A stretch of 64,000 nucleotides of DNA, taken from positions 2,170,001-2,234,000 of the forward strand of contig OY970177.1 of the NCBI GenBank assembly GCA_963707975.1. Reading direction: 5' to 3'. Positions 43,135-51,891 of the stretch are shown here, piece after piece; position 1 is the first letter of the stretch; each line of letters begins with the position of its first letter. Below the pieces are notes generated by a model, which was not told where the DNA came from, searched no databases, and saw only the letters and a program-made list of their open reading frames with translations. The position numbers were made by a program, and so were the translations under genes. Source of the DNA: CAVVXX01 sp963707975 (GTDB lineage: Bacteria; Pseudomonadota; Alphaproteobacteria; Micropepsales; Micropepsaceae).

Positions 43135-45128
43135 TTCGCGCTCTTCAATTTTGCGATCACCGCGCCTTCCACGACCTGATCGCCTTGCGACACGGCGAGC
43201 CTTTCAATCGTCACATCGGCGGGCGCGGCCAGCGTGTGCTCCATCTTCATCGCTTCCAGAACGGCGATTGCGCCGCCCCGTTTCACCCTATCGCCCTTTT
43301 TCACCAGCAATTGCACCACACGGCCCGGCATGGGCGCCACCACGGCACCCGTTTCGCCCACATCTTCGTCGGCGTGCGCCAGCGCATCGCGCGGCGAGAG
43401 GACAAACGTGTGTCCGCCCATCATCACGGCAATGCCGGAGGACATGCGCATGACAGCAGCCGAAAGCTGCTTGCCGTTCAGCATGGCGGTGAGAGCGCCA
43501 TCCGGGCCCAGCTCGCCATCGCCCTCAAAGATTTTCTTGCCTATTTCGATCCAGTAATCGCCTGTGCGCCGGTAAACGATGGCGACATTCAGCCGCGCGC
43601 CTTGCGTCTGGAACTCCATTGCCTCGCGCGCTTCGCCCGCGAGGCGGAACGCATCGCGCGTGTCCCACGGATCGGGTTCCGGCGACTGCGCGCCCTGCGC
43701 GCGTTCCTTGACCACGAACAACGCGGCTAGGGCCGCGGCCTCCAGCGGCGGCAAGACGCTTTCGGGAATGAGCTCAGGATGGTGCTCAATGAAGCCCGTA
43801 TCGATCTTGCCGGCAAGAAAATCGGGATTGCGCAACGCCTCGACCAGAAACACGGCGTTGGTGCGCGGGCCCGCGATCTCGACGCCTGCCAGCGCATCGG
43901 CCAAATGCCGGGCCGCGCCATCGCGGGTTTTGTCCCAGGCGATCACCTTAGCGATCATCGGATCGTAGAAGGAGGTCACCTCGTCGCCTTCGCGCACGCC
44001 CGTGTCGACGCGGATCTGCGCGTCTTCTTCCGGCAGCCGCAGGCGTTCTAGGCGGCCGATGGAGGGCAGAAATCCCTTCTGCGGGTTTTCGGCGTAAAGC
44101 CGCGCCTCGATGGCATGGCCGTTTATCGCCAGTTCATTTTGCGTTTTGGGAAGTTTTTCGCCCGCCGCCACGCGCAATTGCCATTCGACCAGATCGAGGC
44201 CAGTGATTTTTTCGGTTACCGGATGCTCGACTTGGAGCCGCGTATTCATTTCCATGAACCAGAAACGCCCCTGCTTCAGCCCCTGGCTTGCATCGGCGAT
44301 AAACTCGATGGTGCCAGCGCCCTGATAATCCACCGCGCGCGCGGCCGCGACCGCCGCCTCGCCAATGCTTGCCCGCATATCGGCCGGCATTCCGGGCGCG
44401 GGCGCTTCCTCGATCACCTTCTGGTGGCGGCGCTGGAGCGAGCAATCGCGCTCGAAGAGATGCACGACATTACCGTGCGCGTCCGCGAACACCTGCATTT
44501 CGATGTGGCGGGGCTTGGCGACATATTTCTCGATCAGCACGTGGTCGTTGCCGAAGGCGGCTTTGGCCTCGTGCCGCGCGCCCGCCAGCGCATCGGCGAA
44601 TTCGGATGCCTTGTTCACGCGCCGTATGCCCTTGCCGCCGCCGCCCGCCACCGCCTTGATAAGCACCGGATAGCCGATGCGCTTGGCTTCTTTCGCTAGC
44701 TGCGCGGGCGATTGCTCCTTGCCGTGATAGCCCGGCACCACGGGCACGCCTGCCTTCTCCATCAGCGCCTTGGCGCGATCTTTTAGCCCCATGGCGCTGA
44801 TGGCGGCAGCTGGCGGGCCGACAAAAACGATCCCCGCACGCGCGCACGCTTCGGCGAATTCGGCGTTCTCGGAGAGAAAGCCATAGCCCGGATGAATGGC
44901 TTCGGCCTTGGCTTCGCGCGCGGCGGAGAGAACGGCCGCGATATTCAGATAGCTTTCTTTGGACGGCGCCGCGCCTATGCGGATGGCGTGATCGGCCATA
45001 GCCACATGCATCGCGTTCGCGTCGGCGTCGGAATAGACGGCGATCGTGCGCAGGCCTAAGCGCTTCGCCGTGCGCATGACGCGCACCGCAATCTCGCCCC
45101 GGTTGGCAATGAGCAGCGATTTGAACAT
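43131..45128 (-). CDS. mccA: 3-methylcrotonyl-CoA carboxylase, biotin-containing alpha subunit
   Basis: 665 residues from ATG 45128 (MFKSLLIANRGEIAVRVMRT). Biotin carboxylase domain (1-~450) with the ATP-grasp glycine loop KAVAGGGGKGIR, MQVFADAHGNVVHLFERDCS and EMNTRLQVEHPVTE; a linker domain; and a BCCP domain with biotinyl Lys628 in EAMKMEHTL. Carboxylates 3-methylcrotonyl-CoA in leucine breakdown with MccB. The EHTL biotin motif and the operon partners favour MCC over acetyl- or propionyl-CoA carboxylase. Confidence 0.93.
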   Translation of the reverse strand: MFKSLLIANRGEIAVRVMRTAKRLGLRTIAVYSDADANAMHVAMADHAIRIGAAPSKESYLNIAAVLSAAREAKAEAIHPGYGFLSENAEFAEACARAGIVFVGPPAAAISAMGLKDRAKALMEKAGVPVVPGYHGKEQSPAQLAKEAKRIGYPVLIKAVAGGGGKGIRRVNKASEFADALAGARHEAKAAFGNDHVLIEKYVAKPRHIEMQVFADAHGNVVHLFERDCSLQRRHQKVIEEAPAPGMPADMRASIGEAAVAAARAVDYQGAGTIEFIADASQGLKQGRFWFMEMNTRLQVEHPVTEKITGLDLVEWQLRVAAGEKLPKTQNELAINGHAIEARLYAENPQKGFLPSIGRLERLRLPEEDAQIRVDTGVREGDEVTSFYDPMIAKVIAWDKTRDGAARHLADALAGVEIAGPRTNAVFLVEALRNPDFLAGKIDTGFIEHHPELIPESVLPPLEAAALAALFVVKERAQGAQSPEPDPWDTRDAFRLAGEAREAMEFQTQGARLNVAIVYRRTGDYWIEIGKKIFEGDGELGPDGALTAMLNGKQLSAAVMRMSSGIAVMMGGHTFVLSPRDALAHADEDVGETGAVVAPMPGRVVQLLVKKGDRVKRGGAIAVLEAMKMEHTLAAPADVTIERLAVSQGDQVVEGAVIAKLKSAK

Positions 45129-45144
45129 GCGGCTTAAGCGGGCC

Positions 45145-45966
45145 TCATGTCGCCCATTTGGGCTTGCGCTTGGCGAAGAAGGCGGCGATGCCTTCCTTGC
45201 CTTCGTCACTTGCACGGGCCTCGGCGATAAAGCGGGCGTTGCTTTCGCGCAATTCGCGGTCGGGAAAATCGCTCATGCAGGAATTGATCAGCCGCTTGGC
45301 GCGGGCGATGGCATCGGGCGAGCATTCGAGAATGGCCGCCGTCAGCTTCTCCGCGGCTTCGGCCAGCGCCTGCTTGTCTTTCACCACCTGGTGCACAAGG
45401 CCGAGGCGGAACGCTTCGTCCGCGCCGAAGCGCTCGCCGGTGAGAAAATAACGCCGAGAAGCGCGCGGGCCGATGGCTTCGATCACATAGGGCGAGATCA
45501 CGCCGGGCACGAGGCCAAGCCGCACTTCGGTGACGCCAAACAGCGCATCGCCGGTGGCGATGGCGATGTCGGCGGCGGCGACGATGCCGAGGCCGCCGCC
45601 AAGCGCCGCGCCATGCACCAGCGCGATGGATGGCTGCGGCAGCTGGCGCAGGCGATGGAACATTTCCGCGGCCGCAAATGCGTCCTCGTAATTCTCTTTT
45701 TCGACATAATCGGCTGCGGCCTTCATCCATTCGAGATCGGCGCCCGCGGAAAAAGATTTGCCGGCGCCTTCGATCAGCACCACGCGCACGCCATCCTGCT
45801 TGGCCAGATCGGTGAAAATGTCGGAGAGGCGTTCGACCACTTCGGCGTTGAAGGCGTTGTGCACTTCAGGCCGGTTGAGCGTGATCACGGCCACGCCTTC
45901 ATCGGTGGTGTCGAGCTGAATTTGTTCTTCGATGGGCGTCAGAATGGGCGGCTGTGTCGCGGGCAT
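45145..45966 (-). CDS. Enoyl-CoA hydratase, probable methylglutaconyl-CoA hydratase
   Basis: 273 residues, crotonase fold. The oxyanion-hole segments are SFSAGADLEWMK and GAALGGGLGIVAAADIAIA; the acidic residue in LGLVPGVISPYV is the usual catalytic Glu-region position. It lies between mccB and mccA, where leucine operons carry the hydratase that turns 3-methylglutaconyl-CoA into HMG-CoA (LiuC). The specific substrate is inferred from position. HMG-CoA lyase is not in the window. Confidence 0.9.
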   Translation of the reverse strand: MPATQPPILTPIEEQIQLDTTDEGVAVITLNRPEVHNAFNAEVVERLSDIFTDLAKQDGVRVVLIEGAGKSFSAGADLEWMKAAADYVEKENYEDAFAAAEMFHRLRQLPQPSIALVHGAALGGGLGIVAAADIAIATGDALFGVTEVRLGLVPGVISPYVIEAIGPRASRRYFLTGERFGADEAFRLGLVHQVVKDKQALAEAAEKLTAAILECSPDAIARAKRLINSCMSDFPDRELRESNARFIAEARASDEGKEGIAAFFAKRKPKWAT

Positions 45967-46055
45967 GGGGTCTCCTTTGGGGTCAAATTATTCTGCCCCG
46001 CCCCGCGCGTGAAGGGCGAGACGGGCAACCCCCAAGGGAAAAAGCCAGCGGCGCT

Positions 46056-46217
46056 TCACATCCCAAGAAGCTGCCGCCAGCCGAACACCAGCACGCCCAA
46101 AAAACCGCCCATCACGAAAAGGATGAACAGGCAGCCCACGCAGCCCAGCCCGCCAAAGACGGGCGGGCGGGCGAAAAAGACCCGGTATTCGCGGATCTCG
46201 CTCACTTTCACCGGCAA
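46056..46217 (-). CDS. Small Gly-rich membrane protein
   Basis: 53 residues from TTG 46217 (or 51 from GTG 46211). The TTG directly follows the stop of the upstream gene (CATTAGTTG), and GGGTGGCGG there can act as ribosome-binding site. Hydrophilic start VSEIREYRVFFARPP, then one membrane span GLGCVGCLFILFVMGGFLGV, and a short basic end WRQLLGM. Coupled translation and the clean single helix suggest a real gene; no homologue is recognised. Confidence 0.55.
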   Translation of the reverse strand: MPVKVSEIREYRVFFARPPVFGGLGCVGCLFILFVMGGFLGVLVFGWRQLLGM

Positions 46218-46544
46218 CTAATGACCGCCACCCTTCAGCAGATCTTTCTTCACGAAGAAAAAGAAGGCGATGACCACCAGATAACCGAGATAAAGCGCGA
46301 GCAGATAATGCCAGTAACTTGGCTCGACAATCTGCGGAAGCTGGAACTCCGCGTGATTGACGATAACCGGCAGCATCATGTCGGCCAGAACGTGTACGAC
46401 CGTCGCGCCCAGCGCAACGAACCAAAGACGCCCCCATTTCGGCATCACATAGGCTGCGAACAGCGCGATGATTAGCCCCTGGATGGCATTGACATGGGAA
46501 AAGCCCTCCCGCACGTAATCAAGGAATTGATGGAAATAATCCAT
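46218..46544 (-). CDS. Small membrane protein in the leucine operon
   Basis: 108 residues with about three membrane helices (22-38, 43-62, 78-97) and a Lys/Gly-rich C-terminal tail (KKDLLKGGGH). It starts 24 nt downstream of mccB and is followed without a gap by a still smaller membrane protein. Family unknown. The position suggests cotranscription with leucine degradation, but no role in the pathway is known. Confidence 0.7.
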   Translation of the reverse strand: MDYFHQFLDYVREGFSHVNAIQGLIIALFAAYVMPKWGRLWFVALGATVVHVLADMMLPVIVNHAEFQLPQIVEPSYWHYLLALYLGYLVVIAFFFFVKKDLLKGGGH

Positions 46545-46568
46545 TGACTCCCTCCCTACCCGCTACCC

Positions 46569-48176
46569 TCACATCCGGAATATCCCGAAACGGGTCTCCG
46601 GTATGGGGGCATTGAGGCATACGGAAAGGGCCAGCGCCAGCACCCGGCGGCTGTCTTGCGGCGCAATGATGCCGTCATCCCACAGTCTGGCCGTGGCAAA
46701 ATAAGGGTTTCCCTCCTCCTCGTAGCGGGCGCGGATGGGCTTCTTAAAAGCGTCTTCTTCGGCCCTCGACCATTTCTGGCCCTTGGCCTCGAGCCCTTCG
46801 CGCTTGACCGTGGCGAGCACGCTTGCCGCCTGCTCGCCGCCCATCACCGAGATGCGGGAATTGGGCCAGGTGAAAAGGAAGCGCGGGCCATAGGCGCGCC
46901 CGCACATGCCGTAATTGCCGGCGCCATACGAGCCGCCGATGATGAGGGTGATTTTCGGCACGCTCGCGCAGGCCACCGCGGTGACGAGCTTGGCGCCATC
47001 CTTGGCGATGCCGCCCCATTCGTATTTCTTGCCCACCATGAAGCCCGCGATGTTCTGCAGGAACAGCAGCGGCACGCGGCGCTGGCAGCAAAGCTCGATG
47101 AAGTGGGCGCCCTTGAGCGCCGATTCCGAAAATAGGATTCCGTTGTTGGCGATGATGCCGGCGGGAATGCCTTCGATACGAGCAAAGCCGGTGACGAGGG
47201 TCGTGCCGTAGAGTTTTTTGAATTCGTCGAATTCGGAGGCATCCACCAGCCGCGCGATCACCTCGCGTACGTCGTATTGCACCGAGAGCGATTGCGGCAC
47301 GATACCGTCCAGTTCGGCGATGTCGAATTTCGGCGGCCGGGGTGCGGCGATGGGGATGTCGGGTTTCTTCTGCCAGTTGAGCGTGCCGACAATGCGCCGC
47401 GCGATTTCGAGCGCATGCGTGTCGTTCTGGGCGTAATGATCGGTGACGCCGGATTGCTTCGAGTGCACGTCCGCGCCGCCCAGTTCTTCGGCGCTGACTT
47501 CTTCGCCGGTGGCCGCCTTCACCAGCGGCGGACCGCCCAGGAAGATAGTGCCCTGCCCTTTGACGATGATGCTTTCGTCGGACATGGCGGGAACATAGGC
47601 GCCGCCCGCCGTGCACGAACCCATAACCACCGCGATCTGCGGAATGCGCTCGGCCGACATGGTGGCCTGGTTGAAAAAGATGCGGCCGAAATGTTCGCGG
47701 TCGGGGAAGATTTCCGCCTGGTTCGGCAGATTGGCGCCGCCGGAGTCGACCAAGTAAATGCACGGCAGGCAATTTTCGCGCGCGATTTCCTGCGCGCGCA
47801 GATGCTTCTTCACCGTCATGGGAAAATAAGTGCCACCCTTGATGGTGGCGTCGTTGCAGACGATGACGCATTCGCGGCCCGCGACACGGCCGATGCCGGT
47901 GATGATACCGGCGGCATGGATGTCGCCCTCGTACATGCCGTAGGCGGCAAGCGGCGAAAGCTCGAGGAACGGCGTACCGGGATCGAGCAGCTTTTCCACC
48001 CGCTCGCGCGGCAAGAGCTTGCCGCGATCAGTGTGGCGCTTGCGGCTGGCCTCGCCGCCGCCCATGGCCGCCGTGGCCATGCGGGATTTCAGTTCGGCGA
48101 CAAGCTTGCTCATGGCCTCCGCATTTTCGCGGAACCGCTTGTCTTTGGCTTCTATGCCGGTGGTGAGAACAGTCAT
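46569..48176 (-). CDS. mccB: 3-methylcrotonyl-CoA carboxylase, beta (carboxyltransferase) subunit
   Basis: 535 residues from ATG 48176. Carboxyltransferase pair of crotonase-like domains: GSCTAGGAYVPAMSDESIIV and GTIFLGGPPLVKAATGEEVS in the first half, NNGILFSESALKGAHFIELC and GGSYGAGNYGMCGRAYGPRF in the second. It transfers CO2 from MccA-biotin to 3-methylcrotonyl-CoA. MccB rather than PccB is indicated by the HSKQSGVTDHYAQNDTHAL segment. It is preceded by an inserted TIR-like gene only 8 nt away. Confidence 0.95.
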   Translation of the reverse strand: MTVLTTGIEAKDKRFRENAEAMSKLVAELKSRMATAAMGGGEASRKRHTDRGKLLPRERVEKLLDPGTPFLELSPLAAYGMYEGDIHAAGIITGIGRVAGRECVIVCNDATIKGGTYFPMTVKKHLRAQEIARENCLPCIYLVDSGGANLPNQAEIFPDREHFGRIFFNQATMSAERIPQIAVVMGSCTAGGAYVPAMSDESIIVKGQGTIFLGGPPLVKAATGEEVSAEELGGADVHSKQSGVTDHYAQNDTHALEIARRIVGTLNWQKKPDIPIAAPRPPKFDIAELDGIVPQSLSVQYDVREVIARLVDASEFDEFKKLYGTTLVTGFARIEGIPAGIIANNGILFSESALKGAHFIELCCQRRVPLLFLQNIAGFMVGKKYEWGGIAKDGAKLVTAVACASVPKITLIIGGSYGAGNYGMCGRAYGPRFLFTWPNSRISVMGGEQAASVLATVKREGLEAKGQKWSRAEEDAFKKPIRARYEEEGNPYFATARLWDDGIIAPQDSRRVLALALSVCLNAPIPETRFGIFRM

Positions 48177-48184
48177 GGCCAAGG

Positions 48185-49479
48185 TTATACGTTATCGAAG
48201 TAGTCTGGTCGATCAAGGCCGCATTTCTCGAATACTTTTGCAAAAAACCGCTTTAGTACATCTGCTGGTGATTCGCTCTCAGAAGCGATGTCATCCGCAA
48301 AAATAATCTGCGAGACACAAGTGCCGTGAGGGCCTGAGTCTATAAAGCGCTGGCCAGCAGGCGCAGGGTAGTAAAGTCCGAATCCTATTATGCCCTCGAT
48401 GCCAGCGATCCATTTGTAGGGTGGCTTTATTCCTAGCTTTCCCAAGCATTTGACGTAACCCGCAAAGGCGCTCTTAAAGCCATACTCAATAGGCCATAGG
48501 CCCGGCTTCGTTTCTTTTGAGTTAGAGGATATCGCTGACACTACATATGAGTTCGTACTCCATACTTCACCGTTCTCAAAAACAAATGCGACACAAACGG
48601 CCTTGGTTTGATCTTGCAGTGGCGTGTAGACGCCAAACCCATCATCAGCCCGCAAAAAATTGAACCCGCCACTTGTATACAAGAGTGGTATGAGAACTAT
48701 CTGCTCATTTGTAGCAGCACTCTGTAGCTCCTTGGGTTTCCATGTGCGATTTTGCGATTTCACTGGCATTACACGCAACCAGATCGCTGGCCCATCAATC
48801 AGAAATACATCATGTGCATTTCCAAATCGCACCAAGTTGTCTGAAATTCCCAGAGGTAGATGTGCGGGGCGGAAACGAGACAGTCCACCAGCGGGTTCCT
48901 TAGGAATGAACCTTTCAGACGCCTCGTGCGCATTTCTCTCGTTTTTGTAGAGATCACTCGCGAGAACGCCGAGTAATTCCTTTTCCAAGGCGCTCGCCTG
49001 CTTTTCGTGTTCACGTCTTTTTTCGCTGTCCGAAGCACTATCAGCTAGATCATAGGTAGTAATTGGAAAGCGCAGGTGCCTCATATTGAATGGCATAGAG
49101 GCAGGCGAGGGAGCACCGTACGCGAGGTTCATGACAGGAATTATCCTGCCAGTGCCCCGACTTTTTAGCGCCCAACCATATTCAATTAGTACATTTGGGT
49201 TTGCTGACGGTCTTTCGTCTATCCGTTTTGCTACAAAAGTTAGGTCCGGGACAAATGCGATGGCGGAATCTATTTTCCTAAAAATCGTGTCGACAATTGG
49301 TGGTTGTCCTAGAGTATCTTTGGTATCTCTGTCTACAATCAATTCGTCCCGATCTGCCTCTTCAACTTTGATCTTGTCATTTATCCTATTTAGAGTTTCT
49401 TGAAGCGCACTTTCAATAAACTCTCGGCCCGTTGCGACGACCTATCACTCTGCCATGAAAAAAATACTGTCTCTGCCAT
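48185..49479 (-). CDS. TIR-like nucleotide-binding-domain protein, candidate defence gene, N-terminal frameshift
   Basis: The uninterrupted frame (385 residues, to 48185) starts with TTG 49342, but homology-like sequence continues upstream: ATG 49479 gives MAETVFFSWQSDRSS, then after a -1 shift near 49433 TGREFIESALQETLNRINDK. The opening FFSWQSD, LIVDRDT, IVDTIFRKIDSAIAFVPDLT and NPNVLIEYGWAL form a TIR/nucleotide-binding-like domain (~1-150). The C-terminal ~230 residues, with GFNFLRADDGFGVYTPLQDQ, are unrecognised. GC is much lower than in its neighbours. It sits 11 nt after the thiolase stop and 8 nt before mccB, so it was inserted into the operon without breaking it. A role in phage defence is inference. 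Confidence 0.65.
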
Positions 49480-49490
49480 ACGCTAGATAT

Positions 49491-50672
49491 CTATAGCCGC
49501 TCAATCGCCACCGCCGTGGCCTCGCCGCCGCCGATGCAGAGAGCGGCGACGCCGCGCTTGAAATTGCGCTTCTCCAGCGCGTGCAGCAGTGTGACGAGAA
49601 GCCGCGCGCCGGAACAGCCGATGGGGTGGCCGAGCGCGCAGGCGCCGCCGTTCACGTTGACCTTGGCGTGATCGAGGCCGAGCTCGCGCATGGCGACCAT
49701 GGTGACGTTGGCGAAGGCCTCGTTGATTTCCCACAACTCCACGTCTTCTTTTTTCCAATCCGCCAGTTTCAGAACTTTGGTGATGGCGCCGACCGGCGCG
49801 GTGGTGAACCAGCGCGGCTCGCCCGCGTGGCTGGCCTGAGCCACGATCCGCGCACGCGGTTTCGCATCCGCTTTCGACGCGGCATCGGCGCGCGCCAGGA
49901 CGAGCGCCGCCGCGCCATCGGAAATGGAGGATGAATTCGCCGCCGTCACCGTGCCGTCCTTGGCGAAGGCGGGTTTCAGCGTCGGGATTTTCGCGGGGTC
50001 GGATTTGCGCGGCTGCTCGTCGAGCGCAACCAGTATCTCGCCTTTTTTGTCCTTCACCGTCACCGCCACGATCTCGTCCTTGAATGAGCCATCTTCCGAC
50101 GCCCGCTTGGCGCGTTTCAGGGACTCAGTGGCGAACGCGTCCTGCGCCTCGCGGGTGAACTGGTAATGCCGCGCCGTGTCTTCGGCATAGGTGCCCATCA
50201 GCTTGCCTTCATAGGCGTCTTCCAGCCCATCGAGGAACATGTGGTCCTTCACCTCGCCGTGGCCGAGGCGCAGGCCCTTGCGCACGCCGGGCAGCAAATA
50301 GGGCGCGTTGGTCATGCTCTCCATGCCGCCAGCGACCGAGATGGCCGCGCGGCCGAGCACCAGCTGGTCGGCCGCGATCATCACCGCCTTCATGCCGGAG
50401 CCGCAGACCTTGTTTACAGTGGTAGCAGTGACCTTGTCCGGCAGCCCGCCGTAACGCGCGGCCTGGCGCGCGGGCGCCTGGCCCAAGCCCGCCGGCAGCA
50501 CGCAGCCCATCAGCGCTTCATCTACGTCATCCGGTTTCACGCCAGCGCGCGTCACCGCCTCGCGGATCACGGCCGCGCCCAGCTGCGGCGCGGTGAAACT
50601 CGCCAGCTCGCCCTGGAACGAGCCCATCGCCGTGCGCGCGGCGGAAAGAATGACGACGTCGGAGGGGGTCAT
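49491..50672 (-). CDS. Acetyl-CoA C-acyltransferase (thiolase)
   Basis: 393 residues. Acyl-enzyme Cys90 in NKVCGSGMKAV, His in NGGACALGHPIGCSGAR, and the second Cys in ALCIGGGEATA, all intact. The length and GQAPARQAA segment place it with biosynthetic/degradative acetoacetyl-CoA thiolases (AtoB/PhaA-like). In this operon it would split the acetoacetyl-CoA released from leucine; it could also feed PHB synthesis, given the phasin gene nearby. Confidence 0.93.
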   Translation of the reverse strand: MTPSDVVILSAARTAMGSFQGELASFTAPQLGAAVIREAVTRAGVKPDDVDEALMGCVLPAGLGQAPARQAARYGGLPDKVTATTVNKVCGSGMKAVMIAADQLVLGRAAISVAGGMESMTNAPYLLPGVRKGLRLGHGEVKDHMFLDGLEDAYEGKLMGTYAEDTARHYQFTREAQDAFATESLKRAKRASEDGSFKDEIVAVTVKDKKGEILVALDEQPRKSDPAKIPTLKPAFAKDGTVTAANSSSISDGAAALVLARADAASKADAKPRARIVAQASHAGEPRWFTTAPVGAITKVLKLADWKKEDVELWEINEAFANVTMVAMRELGLDHAKVNVNGGACALGHPIGCSGARLLVTLLHALEKRNFKRGVAALCIGGGEATAVAIERL

Positions 50673-50710
50673 GCGGAACTCCTGTTCTCAAGCCATACAT
50701 ATATAGGGTG

Positions 50711-51886
50711 TCACGCCGTCTCGTCGAACAGTTCGCGGCCGATCAGCCAGCGACGGATTTCGGATGTGCCCGCGCCGATCTCATACAGCTTGGCGTCGCG
50801 CAGCAGGCGGCCGGTGGGGAACTCGTTGATGTAGCCATTGCCACCCAGGCATTGGATGGCTTCCAGCGCCATCCAGGTGCCCTTCTCGCCCGCATACAGA
50901 ATGGCGCCTGCCGCGTCCTTGCGTACGCGTTCGCCACGGTCGCAGGCGCGGGCCACGGCGTAGACGTAAGCCCGCGCGGCGGAGAGCGTGACATACATGT
51001 CGGCGAGCTTGCCCTGCATCAGCTGGAATTCGCCGATCGACTGGCCGAACTGCTTGCGGTCGTGCAGATACGGCACCACCACGTCGAGGCAATTCTGCAT
51101 GATGCCGAGCGAGCCCGCCGCCAGCACCGCACGCTCGTAATCGAGCCCGCTCATCAGGATGCGCACGCCGTCGCCGGGCTTGCCCATGACGTTTTCTTCC
51201 GGCACTTCGCAGTTGTCGAAAACAAGTTCTGCGGTGTCGCTCCCGCGCATGCCAAGCTTGTCGAGCTTTTGCGCCACCTTATATCCCTTGAAGCCCTTCT
51301 CGATCAGGAAGGCGGTGATGCCCTTGGGGCCGGCAGAGGGATCGGTTTTCGCATAGACCACGAGAACATCCGCATGCGGAGCATTGGTGATCCACATCTT
51401 GGTGCCGTTAAGCACGTACTTCGACCCGCGCGTTTCCGCTTTGAGCCGCATGGAAACGACATCGGAACCAGAGCCGGCCTCGCTCATGGCCAGCGCGCCG
51501 ACATGCTCGCCGGAAATCAGCTTGGGCAGATAGCGTTTCTTTTGGTCATCATTGCCGTTGCGGCGGATCTGGTTGACGCAGAGATTGGAATGCGCGCCGT
51601 AAGATAATCCCACGCTGGCCGAGCCGCGGCTGACTTCCTCCATCGCCACGCAATGTTCGAGATAACCAAGGCCGCTTCCGCCCCACTCTTCCTCAACCGT
51701 AATGCCGTGCAGGCCGAGCTTGCCAAGCTCGGGCCACAGATCGCGCGGGAAGGTGTTGCTGCGGTCGATTTCGTCGGCGCGCGGGGCGATTCTGTCGGCG
51801 GCGAAACTCTGCACCGTCTCGCGAAGCATGTCGGCCGTGTTGCCGAGGCCGAAATCCAGAACCGGATAGGTATTGGGTATCGTCAT
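50711..51886 (-). CDS. ivd: Isovaleryl-CoA dehydrogenase
   Basis: 391 residues from ATG 51886 (start of MTIPNTYPVLDFGLG). Acyl-CoA dehydrogenase with catalytic base Glu251 in SGLDYERAVLAAG, the position used by isovaleryl-CoA dehydrogenases rather than the usual C-terminal Glu. FAD-binding ALAMSEAGSGSDVVSMRLKA and KMWITNAPHADVLVVYAKT. The first oxidation of leucine-derived isovaleryl-CoA. It starts 5 nt after the Kelch gene and is followed by thiolase. Confidence 0.95.
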   Translation of the reverse strand: MTIPNTYPVLDFGLGNTADMLRETVQSFAADRIAPRADEIDRSNTFPRDLWPELGKLGLHGITVEEEWGGSGLGYLEHCVAMEEVSRGSASVGLSYGAHSNLCVNQIRRNGNDDQKKRYLPKLISGEHVGALAMSEAGSGSDVVSMRLKAETRGSKYVLNGTKMWITNAPHADVLVVYAKTDPSAGPKGITAFLIEKGFKGYKVAQKLDKLGMRGSDTAELVFDNCEVPEENVMGKPGDGVRILMSGLDYERAVLAAGSLGIMQNCLDVVVPYLHDRKQFGQSIGEFQLMQGKLADMYVTLSAARAYVYAVARACDRGERVRKDAAGAILYAGEKGTWMALEAIQCLGGNGYINEFPTGRLLRDAKLYEIGAGTSEIRRWLIGRELFDETA

Positions 51887-51891
51887 CCGCG

